The notes below the pieces were generated by a model. The model was not told the DNA's origin and did not search any database. It saw nothing but the letters and a program-made list of their open reading frames with translations. Below, piece after piece: positions 8,037-15,790 of a stretch of DNA of 64,000 bases; positions within the stretch are counted from its first letter, which is position 1; each line of letters begins with the position of its first letter. This DNA comes from Chryseobacterium culicis. GTDB taxonomy: Bacteria > Bacteroidota > Bacteroidia > Flavobacteriales > Weeksellaceae. The stretch is taken from positions 1,892,665 to 1,956,664 of the forward strand of contig NZ_PCPP01000001.1 in assembly GCF_002979755.1 (NCBI RefSeq). The letters are read 5' to 3'. Position numbers and translations under genes: made by a program.

Positions 8037-8366
8037 ATGAATACCGAAAATACCAAAGCGCAAATGCGAAAAGGAATTCTGGAATTCTGTATTCTAAGTC
8101 TCATCAATAACCGCGAAATGTATGTTTCCGATCTTATTGACGAACTGAAAAAAGGAAAACTGGATGTAGTAGAAGGAACCCTCTACCCTCTTCTTACAAG
8201 ACTTAAAAACGGAGAGTTTCTCTCTTACAGATGGGAAGAATCTACAGGAGGACCACCCAGAAAATATTATCAGATCACAGAAAAAGGAAAACTTTTCCTG
8301 GATGAACTTCAAAATACATGGAATGAGCTGACAGCCTCAGTAAACCAAATCACCCAACAAAATTAA
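8037..8366 (+). CDS. PadR-family transcriptional regulator
   Basis: A 109-aa winged-helix protein with the PadR hallmarks: an N-terminal helix leading into LEFCILSLINNREMYVSDLI, the wing VEGTLYPLLTRLKNGEFLSY, and ESTGGPPRKYYQITEKG, then a short dimerisation helix. It represses its own operon until an envelope or chemical signal relieves it in known cases. It is encoded 11 nt before a PspC-domain membrane protein, a very common pairing in Bacteroidota, and has a candidate operator in its own promoter. Confidence 0.92.
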   Translation: MNTENTKAQMRKGILEFCILSLINNREMYVSDLIDELKKGKLDVVEGTLYPLLTRLKNGEFLSYRWEESTGGPPRKYYQITEKGKLFLDELQNTWNELTASVNQITQQN

Positions 8367-8377
8367 AAAACAAAGCT

Positions 8378-10099
8378 ATGAACAAGACACTCTCAATAGG
8401 ACTCGCAGGTTTTTCTTTTACCATAGAAGAACACGCATATATAAAGCTCAGCGATTACCTGAATGCACTGAGAAGCTCACTTGAAGCTTCAGAAGCAGAT
8501 GAGGTAATGCATGACATAGAAATAAGAATGGTGGAGATCTTCAAAGATTCTTTAGGAAAACGTGAAGTGATCAACGATACCGATGTAGAAAAGGTAATCG
8601 CACAGATCGGAAGCCCTGAAAAAATCGAAGAACAGGAAGAGGCTTATTTTTCTGAAAAAACATCTACCAGAAAAAATAATTCAGGAACCGGTTATACCGA
8701 TAAAAAACAACTGTTCCGTGATCCGGAAAAACAAAAAGTAGCAGGGGTTTGTGCAGGTTTAGCTCAATATGTAGGAATGGATATTACTACCATGAGAGCC
8801 ATCTGGCTGGGAATCTTCGTATTAGGAATTTTCACCGCAGCAATTTCCTCTTCATTAATAGGTCTTTTATATGTAATCCTTTGGATCGTACTTCCAAAAG
8901 CTGAAACCGCAGCAGATTTCCTGAAAATGCAGGGAAAGCCTATGAACTTCGACAATCTTAAGAATGAGTCTAATAAATTGGTACAATTTGCCAATGAATC
9001 TACTCAGAGGGTCGGAGAAATCTATACAGAAAACAAACCTTATATCAACAATGCAAGCAGCGGAATCTGGAATGTATTCAAGTATATCGTAGGAGGATTC
9101 TTTGTATTAATGGCTGTAGGAAGCATTATTGGAGTATTTGTATTATTCGGTCTTTTCGGAATGGATACAGATTTCCCTGGAGCTAATGAAATCAGATTCT
9201 ACATGGACGATCAGGGACTTGATAAAGTACTGGCTGCGATGATGGTGATCGGAAGCTTAATTCCGGCAATCCTTTTCAGCTTATTAAGCATCAAGATCTT
9301 CTCTCCGAAAACAAAACTGAGAAATATCGGATGGGTTGTAGGTGGTTTATTCCTTCTTTTGATCGGACTTGGAACTTACTTCGGAATCAGCATGGCTAAA
9401 AAAGACATGATTTACAGAGGAAGCAAGGAAGATGTAGAAAACGTAGCCATCAACACTACTTCAGATACAGTATATGTGGATATAAAACAAATCAACATTC
9501 CTCAGAATTTCAAAGGTTACAACAATGATATTTATTCTGATAAAAGAACAGTTTATGAAGAAGATTATATTTCTGTAGATGTAACCAGAAAACCAGATAT
9601 CAAAACACCTTATCTGATCATCAAAAAAGAAGGAAAAGGATATAATTTCCCAATCCAGCTGACTGTTCCTGTAGAAGTGGTAAACAATAAAGTTCTTCTT
9701 CCAAACTATATAAAATATCCTTATGAGCACAGATTCAGAGATTACAGACTGGATTATGAACTTGTAGTTCCGCAAAAAGCAGTGGTTATCTCTATGAACA
9801 AAGACCGTATCCATATGGACGGAGATTTAGACGGAGACGGTATCAATGATGAAGATCAGGACCAAGATGAAGACAACAACAATGTAAGAATTGAAAAAAA
9901 TAAAATCACGGTAAACGGTTCCAGTATTGAGTACAACTCTGATGATAAAGACAGTATCATCGTAAATGGAAAAAAGGTTCCGAACAACCAGGCAAAGAAA
10001 GTTATTGATTCTGCAGTGTCCAATATCAAAAAATCAAATAAAGATATGGACATCAAAATCAAAGACGGAAAAAACGAAATTTCCATACAAACTAAATAA
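8378..10099 (+). CDS. PspC-domain envelope-stress membrane protein
   Basis: The 573-aa protein starts with a cytosolic helical region (1-95) containing an alternating acidic segment (SEADEVMHDIEIRMVEIF). A PspC domain follows at about 105-175 (LFRDPEKQKVAGVCAGLAQY, then a membrane hairpin). Two or three more membrane helices occupy about 230-350. The C-terminal 210 residues are a beta-rich, Asp-rich domain including DGDLDGDGINDEDQDQDED, an obvious metal-binding acidic loop. It is the sole partner of the PadR gene, so it probably senses or responds to membrane stress under PadR control. The C-terminal part is unlike classical PspC and may face the periplasm. Confidence 0.85.
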   Translation: MNKTLSIGLAGFSFTIEEHAYIKLSDYLNALRSSLEASEADEVMHDIEIRMVEIFKDSLGKREVINDTDVEKVIAQIGSPEKIEEQEEAYFSEKTSTRKNNSGTGYTDKKQLFRDPEKQKVAGVCAGLAQYVGMDITTMRAIWLGIFVLGIFTAAISSSLIGLLYVILWIVLPKAETAADFLKMQGKPMNFDNLKNESNKLVQFANESTQRVGEIYTENKPYINNASSGIWNVFKYIVGGFFVLMAVGSIIGVFVLFGLFGMDTDFPGANEIRFYMDDQGLDKVLAAMMVIGSLIPAILFSLLSIKIFSPKTKLRNIGWVVGGLFLLLIGLGTYFGISMAKKDMIYRGSKEDVENVAINTTSDTVYVDIKQINIPQNFKGYNNDIYSDKRTVYEEDYISVDVTRKPDIKTPYLIIKKEGKGYNFPIQLTVPVEVVNNKVLLPNYIKYPYEHRFRDYRLDYELVVPQKAVVISMNKDRIHMDGDLDGDGINDEDQDQDEDNNNVRIEKNKITVNGSSIEYNSDDKDSIIVNGKKVPNNQAKKVIDSAVSNIKKSNKDMDIKIKDGKNEISIQTK

Positions 10100-10108
10100 T
10101 TAACTTCA

Positions 10109-10168
10109 GAGAGTGGTAGAAGGTGTGGGTGGATGGCAACCGTTTGAAATTCACACCCTTCTTCTCTC
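10109..10168. other. Long imperfect hairpin after pspC gene
   Basis: GAGAG-N4-AGAAGGTGTG (10109-10127) pairs with CACACCCTTCTTCTCTC (10152-10168) with one bulge. There is no T-run on either side, so it may be an mRNA 3'-end stabiliser rather than an intrinsic terminator. Confidence 0.45.
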
Positions 10169-10273
10169 AGAAAAGTGAAAATAAAGCTCTATTTAGTTTC
10201 TTATGTGAAAAAAAAGTTTTAATTTCGTAAAGCTAAAATTTAATAACCAATCAACCAAAAACACAGCTTCATC

Positions 10274-10336
10274 ATGATACAATTTGCAATGGAATTCGTA
10301 ATGAAAATCGTAGATTTAATTAGCGGTTTGTTTTAA
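10274..10336 (+). CDS. Candidate 20-residue amphipathic peptide
   Basis: An ATG-initiated frame of 20 codons lies in the 315-bp gap between the pspC and plsC-like genes. It reads MIQFAMEFVMKIVDLISGLF. As a helix, every polar residue (Gln3, Glu7, Lys11, Asp14, Gly18) falls on one face with spacing 4-4-3-4 and all other positions are hydrophobic apart from Ser17. This is a textbook amphipathic helix like phenol-soluble modulins or small membrane peptides. A weak -7 box (TAATTTCG, one mismatch) lies about 50 nt upstream and a hairpin plus T-run lies 30 nt downstream, so it could be an independent transcript. There is no homology evidence; chance cannot be excluded. Confidence 0.4.
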   Translation: MIQFAMEFVMKIVDLISGLF

Positions 10337-10353
10337 GAGCAATAATATTTCAA

Positions 10354-10361
10354 TATATTTG
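10354..10361 (+). promoter_or_regulatory. -7 box TATATTTG before plsC-like gene
   Basis: Exact TAnnTTTG match 54 nt before the ATG of the acyltransferase gene; the start site would fall near 10367, right at the base of the hairpin described next. Confidence 0.5.
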
Positions 10362-10365
10362 TAAA

Positions 10366-10400
10366 GTATAACCAAAGTTTGGTTGTACTTTTTTGTTTTT
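10366..10400 (+). terminator. Hairpin with T-run (terminator of small ORF or 5' leader hairpin)
   Basis: GTATAACC (10366-10373) pairs with GGTTGTAC (10381-10388), extended inward by AAA/TTT, followed by TTTTTTGTTTTT. It fits a rho-independent terminator for the 20-codon ORF, but because a -7 box ends at 10361 the same structure would form the extreme 5' end of the acyltransferase mRNA. Confidence 0.6.
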
Positions 10401-10414
10401 AATTCAAGAAATCT

Positions 10415-11002
10415 ATGAAAAAGCTGTTAGGCAAAGCAATGTTAAAAGTATTAGGTTGGAAAGTCGTTCTACAGGGCGATGTTAACAATCTCAACAGGTG
10501 TATCCTTGTGGTAGCACCGCATACTCATAATATGGAATATATTCTAGGAAATTTCGCCTATTGGTCTTTGGAAAAACCTCTGAAAATTATCATTAAAGAT
10601 GCACACACCAAGGCCTGGTATGGAAGTATCGTAAAAGGACTTGGAGGTATTGGTATAGACAGAAGCCAGAAAAACGATCTTGTGAATTTCGTAGCCAACC
10701 AGTTTTCCAAAGAAGATTTCAGCCTTGTTATTACTCCGGAAGGAACCAGAAGCTGGGTTCCGAAATGGAGAAAAGGATTCTATCACATGGCTTTGGCGGC
10801 AAAAGTTCCTATTGTACTGGCAGCAGGTGATTTTAAAAGAAACATTGTTTACCTGGGTTACACCATTCCTTACGAAAGGATAGCATCAGTACCTTTTTCA
10901 GAAATTATGCAGGAAATTCAGGACTATTATGTGAAAAACGATATTGTTCCTAAAGTTCCGGAAAACTGGAATCCCAATATTATGGGAACCGGAGTTGAAT
11001 AA
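10415..11002 (+). CDS. PlsC-like 1-acylglycerol-phosphate acyltransferase family protein
   Basis: A 195-aa acyltransferase of the short Bacteroidota type. Block I is APHTHNMEY: His36 followed four residues later by Glu41, where almost all family members have Asp (HX4D). Block II is GGIGIDRS, block III is TPEGTRS (108-113), and block IV contains KVPIVLAAGD. It transfers an acyl chain to a glycerolipid at the inner leaflet. The Asp-to-Glu change in the charge-relay position is unusual and may tune specificity. It is followed after 42 nt by a hotdog thioesterase on the same strand. Confidence 0.83.
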   Translation: MKKLLGKAMLKVLGWKVVLQGDVNNLNRCILVVAPHTHNMEYILGNFAYWSLEKPLKIIIKDAHTKAWYGSIVKGLGGIGIDRSQKNDLVNFVANQFSKEDFSLVITPEGTRSWVPKWRKGFYHMALAAKVPIVLAAGDFKRNIVYLGYTIPYERIASVPFSEIMQEIQDYYVKNDIVPKVPENWNPNIMGTGVE

Positions 11003-11044
11003 ACCAGAATTAGAAGCAAGAAGCAAAATCAATCAATTATAAAA

Positions 11045-11473
11045 ATGAAAGGTCAGACAAAAGAAGAAATATTAGCATTCATCAATAACTGGGGAGACGT
11101 AACTCTTGCCAAGACACTTGAAATAAAATTCATCGATATTGATCTCGAAAATGAAACCCTTACCGCAACAATGCCTGTTCTTCCAAGAACTCACCAGCCG
11201 TTTGGAATCATGCATGGAGGAGCGAGCTGTGTTTTAGCTGAGACTTTAGGTTCAAGCCTGTCTAATATTTTTATCGATGGCGAAAAATATTACGGAGTGG
11301 GAACTAATATCAATTCTAACCATTTAAGAAGCAAAAAAGATGGTATTGTAACGGCTACAGCACGTTTTATCAGAAAAGGCAAAACGATGCACGTTTCTGA
11401 AATTGAAATCCGTGATGAAAAGGGTGTTTTGATCAACCATACAACAATGACAAATAATATTATTCACAGATAA
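11045..11473 (+). CDS. 1,4-dihydroxy-2-naphthoyl-CoA thioesterase-like hotdog protein
   Basis: A 142-aa PaaI/YdiI-type hotdog fold: PFGIMHGGASCVLAETLGS gives the His57-Gly-Gly active site and catalytic Glu66. The YdiI/MenI group hydrolyses DHNA-CoA in menaquinone synthesis. The next gene downstream is an isochorismate synthase, which supports a role in that pathway, although a terminator lies between the two. A general PaaI-type thioesterase is the alternative. Confidence 0.8.
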   Translation: MKGQTKEEILAFINNWGDVTLAKTLEIKFIDIDLENETLTATMPVLPRTHQPFGIMHGGASCVLAETLGSSLSNIFIDGEKYYGVGTNINSNHLRSKKDGIVTATARFIRKGKTMHVSEIEIRDEKGVLINHTTMTNNIIHR

Positions 11474-11495
11474 GGTGTAACAACCTATAAAAAAT

Positions 11496-11527
11496 AAAGA
11501 GCTTAAAATAAATTTAAGCTCTTTTTA
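11496..11527. terminator. Rho-independent terminator
   Basis: Stem AAAGAGCTTAAA / TTTAAGCTCTTT (11496-11507 and 11513-11524), 5-nt loop, followed by T-rich DNA. It ends the thioesterase transcript ahead of the isochorismate synthase gene. Confidence 0.85.
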
Positions 11528-11631
11528 TTTTGACATCTTTGAGACTAATAATACCTTTGTAGAAAGGAAAATCAACCTGGGAATTTCCTGTATTATTTCC
11601 CCCTGATGATTTTCAAAATCCTTTATAACTC

Positions 11632-12600
11632 ATGATTTATTTCAAACTTCCTTTCGATGAAAGACTTCTGTCTGCTGATGAAAAAAGCTCAAAAAATGCA
11701 GTCAGCTTTTTTTCCTATAATGGCTTAGATCAAATTAGCTTCAGCGGAGACATTTTTGAAATTAATTCTGTAGAATTTGCCCATACTTCTATTACAAACG
11801 AAGACCTAACCAATGATTTTACAAATTCTCCTGCCGAAACTAAAGAAGAATACTGCAAAACACTACAGGAAGTGATTGAGGTGATTAAAGATCATAGTCT
11901 GCCAAAGCTTGTTTACTCCAGAAGAAAGATCTTTACAGACTTCACACTCATCAATTATAAAGAGAGCTTTAAAAATCTATGTGAATCTTATCCCAATGCT
12001 TTCAGATACTTGTTTAATGACGGACAAAATGCCTGGATGGGAGCTTTCTCTGAAGTATTAGGAAAGTTTAATAAAAGGACTCACCAGTTTGAAACCATGG
12101 CTCTTGCCGGAACTCTTCCTGTATCTGAGGAATGGTCTGAAAAAGAAATTGAAGAACAGAAGCCGGTTACTACTTACATTCAGGATATCCTTAAAAACTA
12201 TTCCGACACGGTACAACAATCGGAAACTTATGACCATATTTCCGGTAATATCAAACATTTACGAACCGATTTTAAAACCAGTATAAAACCTGAAGATCTG
12301 GACAGTATTATTCAGGATTTACACCCTACTCCCGCTGTCTGTGGTATTCCAAAAGATTTTTGTAACGAGAATATCCGTAAATACGAAAAATTTCCCCGTG
12401 AATTCTATGCCGGTTATATAAAAGTTGAAACAGAAGATAGTATTTTATACTTTGTCAATCTGCGTTGTGCCAGACTTTATAAAGATGCTGTACATGTTTT
12501 TGTAGGAGGAGGAATAACAGCTCAAAGTGATCCGGAAAAGGAATGGAGAGAAACAGAACTGAAGTCTGAAGCCATATTGAAAAACCTGGCTATTTCTTAG
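11632..12600 (+). CDS. menF: Isochorismate synthase
   Basis: This 322-aa protein has the chorismate-binding fold. Diagnostic blocks are LVYSRRKIF, FETMALAGTLP (the A-G-T substrate loop), DLHPTPAVCGIPK, REFYAGYIKV and GGGITAQSDPEKEWRETELK. It converts chorismate to isochorismate, the first step to menaquinone, the respiratory quinone of Flavobacteriia. It is shorter than E. coli MenF (about 430 aa) because the N-terminal domain is reduced, as usual in this phylum. No siderophore genes are near, so menaquinone is favoured over EntC function; menC is about 32 kb away at 44449. Confidence 0.9.
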   Translation: MIYFKLPFDERLLSADEKSSKNAVSFFSYNGLDQISFSGDIFEINSVEFAHTSITNEDLTNDFTNSPAETKEEYCKTLQEVIEVIKDHSLPKLVYSRRKIFTDFTLINYKESFKNLCESYPNAFRYLFNDGQNAWMGAFSEVLGKFNKRTHQFETMALAGTLPVSEEWSEKEIEEQKPVTTYIQDILKNYSDTVQQSETYDHISGNIKHLRTDFKTSIKPEDLDSIIQDLHPTPAVCGIPKDFCNENIRKYEKFPREFYAGYIKVETEDSILYFVNLRCARLYKDAVHVFVGGGITAQSDPEKEWRETELKSEAILKNLAIS

Positions 12601-12668
12601 AAGATATTCTTTTACATGTGAGAATTTCCCAACACATTTCACAGATTTTCAGAAGTGTTTACGCTCAT

Positions 12669-12820
12669 TTTTCTTTGCTCAATGGCAACACCTTTGCGAA
12701 CCGGTTTTAAAGCCATTTATCACCTTTCTGCAAGCTTTGCACAATAATGTAGGTTTTGGCTAAAGCCTATTGAATTTTATACTCTATTTAAACGGGCTAA
12801 AGCCCGTTCCTACTGAATTA
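12669..12820. repeat. Intergenic repeat unit A (palindrome-bearing)
   Basis: About 150 bp running from TTTCTTTGCTC through CCTTTGCGAAC, TTTTAAAGC, GCTTTGC, GTTTTGGCTAAAGCC and ending in the palindrome AACGGGCT-AA-AGCCCGTT (12791-12808) plus TTCCTACTGAAT. It is matched block by block by unit B about 219 bp downstream. The 597-bp gap 12601-13197 contains no gene, only these repeats and a low-complexity CCTAATTC stretch near 13079-13100. Confidence 0.7.
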
Positions 12821-12887
12821 ATCAGATCAATTATTTATGTAATATATGGATTGATACTGTTAGATTTGCACAGATAGTTGTATATAT

Positions 12888-13035
12888 TTTCTTTGCTAAG
12901 TGCAACGCCTTTGCGAACGATTTTAAAGCTATGAATAAAACTTTGTGAGCTTTGCGTTGTATTCATAAGTTTTGGCTAAAGCCCTTTGATCTATTAACTT
13001 TTTTTTGAACGGGCTAAAGCCCGCTCCTATTGAAT
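12888..13035. repeat. Intergenic repeat unit B, diverged copy of unit A
   Basis: Same order of blocks as unit A: TTTCTTTGCTAA, CCTTTGCGAAC, TTTTAAAGC, GCTTTGCG, GTTTTGGCTAAAGCC, then the hairpin AACGGGCTAAAGCCCGCT and CTCCTATTGAATA. The two differ by many substitutions and small indels, so they are old copies. Confidence 0.7.
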
Positions 13036-13140
13036 AAGAAAAACAAATATGGATATTGATAGCAAATCTATTCCCTAACCCCTAATTCCTAATTCCTATT
13101 CCCTGCTACCTTTTATCTAAAACCTGCAACCTTACCAAAT

Positions 13141-13170
13141 AAAAAAACCTCCTTCAAAAAAGAAAGAGGT
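13141..13170 (-). terminator. Rho-independent terminator of marC operon
   Basis: On the minus strand ACCTCTTTC pairs with GAAGGAGGT around a T6 loop and is followed by TTTTTTT. It ends the marC / 66-aa membrane protein transcript. Confidence 0.85.
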
Positions 13171-13197
13171 CTATATCTATATTGAAATATATTCAAT

Positions 13198-13398
13198 TTA
13201 TTTCTTTACACCGATTCTGCTCCAGGTATCCATAACAAAAAGCAGGATAAGGCCTATTGCGGCAGCTCCGGCTGAGAATGCAAATCTAATGTTATCTTCA
13301 TCTCCTAGGATATCAGTTGCTTGCCAGTTGATAGCATAAAGATTGATGGTGATGAATACAATAAACAGTACTAAAAATACTTTATAAAACTTCTTCAT
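13198..13398 (-). CDS. Small two-helix membrane protein
   Basis: 66 aa with two hydrophobic helices (about 5-24 and 40-57) separated by an acidic loop ILGDEDNIRF and ending in a basic tail GVKK. No known family comes to mind. It lies 5 nt after the stop of the marC-family gene, so it is in that operon and may be a small accessory membrane subunit. Confidence 0.65.
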   Translation of the reverse strand: MKKFYKVFLVLFIVFITINLYAINWQATDILGDEDNIRFAFSAGAAAIGLILLFVMDTWSRIGVKK

Positions 13399-13403
13399 GA
13401 CTC

Positions 13404-14006
13404 TTAAAAATTAATATAATTCTGCACCAGTTGAGCAAAATTTGCGGTGAATAATTTAATTGAAATTGCCAAAAGGATAATTCCGAAAACTTTCTGAAGG
13501 ATCATCAAAGTAGCATCCCCAATTTTCTTCTCCAGCCATTTCGCTGATTTCAGCACCAAATATACGAAAATTGTATTAAGAATAATTCCGCAAATAATAT
13601 TAATATCATGAAATTCAGCTCTAAGAGACAGTGCAGTTGTTAAGGTTCCGGCTCCGGCAACCAGCGGAAATGCGATGGGTACAATAGATGCAGCCTTTGC
13701 TTCGGTGGTTTTATTAATTTCAATTCCTAAAATCATTTCCAGGGCTATGACAAAAATCACAAAAGCTCCGGCAATGGCGAAGGAATTTACATCAACTCCA
13801 ATAAGTTTAAGAATCTTATTTCCTACGAACAGGAAAACAATCATAATAGCTCCCGCAGTAATTGCGGCTTTTCCGGCTTCAATCTGTCCAAACTTCTGCT
13901 GAAGGCTTACTATAATAGGAACTGAGCCGATGATATCGATAACGGCAAAAAGAACCATAAAGCTGGTAACGATCTCTTTAAAAGAGAAACCATCAAAAAT
14001 TTCCAT
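13404..14006 (-). CDS. MarC-family (UPF0056) integral membrane protein
   Basis: A 200-aa protein with six predicted membrane helices and typical MarC family text: MVLFAVIDIIGSVPIIVSL, then GAFVIFVIALEMILGI, then IVPIAFPLVAGAGTLTTAL. The transport substrate of the family is unknown; the old link to multiple antibiotic resistance is not supported. Length is standard. Upstream is the convergent-like end of the Bat operon on the same strand, with 44 nt between, so read-through from batD is possible. Confidence 0.9.
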   Translation of the reverse strand: MEIFDGFSFKEIVTSFMVLFAVIDIIGSVPIIVSLQQKFGQIEAGKAAITAGAIMIVFLFVGNKILKLIGVDVNSFAIAGAFVIFVIALEMILGIEINKTTEAKAASIVPIAFPLVAGAGTLTTALSLRAEFHDINIICGIILNTIFVYLVLKSAKWLEKKIGDATLMILQKVFGIILLAISIKLFTANFAQLVQNYINF

Positions 14007-14050
14007 CTCTTTGTAATTAATAATTTCGCAAAAATATGAAAATAAACTGA

Positions 14051-15790
14051 TTATTTGCTAATTTGTGAATATAAATTAACAATTGTTTTCAAAAGTTCTT
14101 CAAGAGCTTCGGCAGATTTCACAGGGTGGTATTTTTCGATCTGAACTTTCTGCTGCAGTTTGTTGTATTCTTCTGCAACTGAAGAGCCTTTGTGCTTTTC
14201 AAGAAAAGTCTTAAACTCGGAAGCAGAGCCTTGGAAATACTGACTTCTTACTTCTTCATCCAATTCTTCCAAGGTTACAAAGAACTTTTCATACTCACCG
14301 TTATCTTTAAGGTTTTCCAGATATCCGAAATAATCATTCACATCCGTTTTCATCAATTCTCTGATCTCTTTTTCTGTTTCAGCCACTGAACCTAAAGGTT
14401 TTGACGGTACAGTTTCCCTAACTAATGTACGTTTTTTTTGCCAATTTTTAAATAGCATATACGCCACAAATAAGCTTATCAGAATAGCAATATTGATGAG
14501 AAGAATATTCCAGTGGAATTTACTTTTTTCTTTTACTTTAAATGAAGTTGTTTTTAACACCGGAGTATTTACGGTCTCCAGAAGGTTATTGGTGTATTCA
14601 TTTACCTTTTCTACAGTAGAACGGGCCTCCATAATCTGATCGTGAGAAAAAGCGTTCAGATCCAGGGTCTTCTGTCCAAGATCTACATATTCTTTATTTT
14701 CAGGATTAAAGAAAGCAAATTGTTCTGTTTTAATAGAAATTGCTCCTGATTTTTTAGGGATAATAACATAATTAGCCAGAATCTCCCCTTTCATCCCAGC
14801 AGTTCCAGGAGCTACGTTAGAGGTAATTTTCGGGGCAAAAATTTCATAATCCGGAGAAGCGGCAATTTTAGGAAGTTCCATATCCGACAAGTTACCTTCT
14901 CCTGAAACTTTCACTACCACATTCAGAGGCTTTTTAGCTTCCGGTTTTTCTTTGGAAGCGTTATATACATTTACATTAAAGTTTCCAACAGCGTTTTTAA
15001 AGCATTCAGGAGCTCCCTCAGGAAGCTTTCTTACGTTAATTTTTACTTTATTGGAAACAATTTTAGTTTTATTGGAATAAGTACTTACAGAAGCCGATAC
15101 TCCGGGAACTTCCACATAGCCTGCTTCATTCGGAAATACCATAAACATGGCCAATACCTGTGAAGGCATGTTTCCATATCCGGTCGGATCAATCTCAGAT
15201 TTATCAAAATTGATAGGATGTACGTTGATATTATCCTGCTGTGGAAGATGGATATTTTTAACCTTTCTCAGGTTATCCATATTTCTCGAATACACTCTCA
15301 AAACAGCTACTGTAGGCTGATCCTGATACACATCCCTGTCCTCAATCTCCATGTTCAGAAAAACATCATTGGAGGTATTGGCAGCCAGTGATCTTTTGTC
15401 AACAATATCGCGGATGCTCACATCAAAAGGTTCTGTTTTGTAGATTCTGTTGTTTACAGTAACAAGAACAGATCCGATTTTTATTTTCCCTTTTTTCTTA
15501 GGTTCAAGGGCAATTCTGGAAACTTTTTGTGTAATTAAAGTATTGGTAGTCGGATCAATAACAGTATTGGTAACTGATCCGCTTCCTATGATATTAAATT
15601 TTGAGAGATCCGGAAGCTGAAAACCTGTCTGCTGTACGAGATCACTTCCGTTAAGTTCAAGAACAATGGTCAGATTGATAATATCCTTACCTGCATATTC
15701 AGATTTATCTGCATCCATAGAAAGATTTACCTGTCCGTAAGTAATTACGGATGCTAGAGTAAGCAATATGTAAATCAATTTGTGCTGCAT
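14051..15790 (-). CDS. batD: BatD, aerotolerance operon protein
   Basis: The ATG overlaps the TGA of batC (TGATG), which fixes the start and predicts coupling. The 579-aa product has a signal peptide (ending TYGQ) and two or three immunoglobulin-like periplasmic BatD domains; LSMDADKSEYAGKDIINLTI opens the first. One membrane helix (about 422-442) and a cytosolic helical tail follow. BatD proteins scaffold the BatA/BatB von Willebrand proteins on the periplasmic side. In Bacteroides and Leptospira the Bat cluster is linked to oxidative-stress tolerance; the exact mechanism is not settled. Confidence 0.92.
   Translation of the reverse strand: MQHKLIYILLTLASVITYGQVNLSMDADKSEYAGKDIINLTIVLELNGSDLVQQTGFQLPDLSKFNIIGSGSVTNTVIDPTTNTLITQKVSRIALEPKKKGKIKIGSVLVTVNNRIYKTEPFDVSIRDIVDKRSLAANTSNDVFLNMEIEDRDVYQDQPTVAVLRVYSRNMDNLRKVKNIHLPQQDNINVHPINFDKSEIDPTGYGNMPSQVLAMFMVFPNEAGYVEVPGVSASVSTYSNKTKIVSNKVKINVRKLPEGAPECFKNAVGNFNVNVYNASKEKPEAKKPLNVVVKVSGEGNLSDMELPKIAASPDYEIFAPKITSNVAPGTAGMKGEILANYVIIPKKSGAISIKTEQFAFFNPENKEYVDLGQKTLDLNAFSHDQIMEARSTVEKVNEYTNNLLETVNTPVLKTTSFKVKEKSKFHWNILLINIAILISLFVAYMLFKNWQKKRTLVRETVPSKPLGSVAETEKEIRELMKTDVNDYFGYLENLKDNGEYEKFFVTLEELDEEVRSQYFQGSASEFKTFLEKHKGSSVAEEYNKLQQKVQIEKYHPVKSAEALEELLKTIVNLYSQISK

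Noticed and set aside
12683..12697. Second sigma-54-like match (TGGCAACACCTTTGC)
   Set aside because: It lies inside an intergenic repeat, the -24 part is TGGCAA, the sister repeat copy has lost the motif, and no gene follows within 500 bp on that strand.
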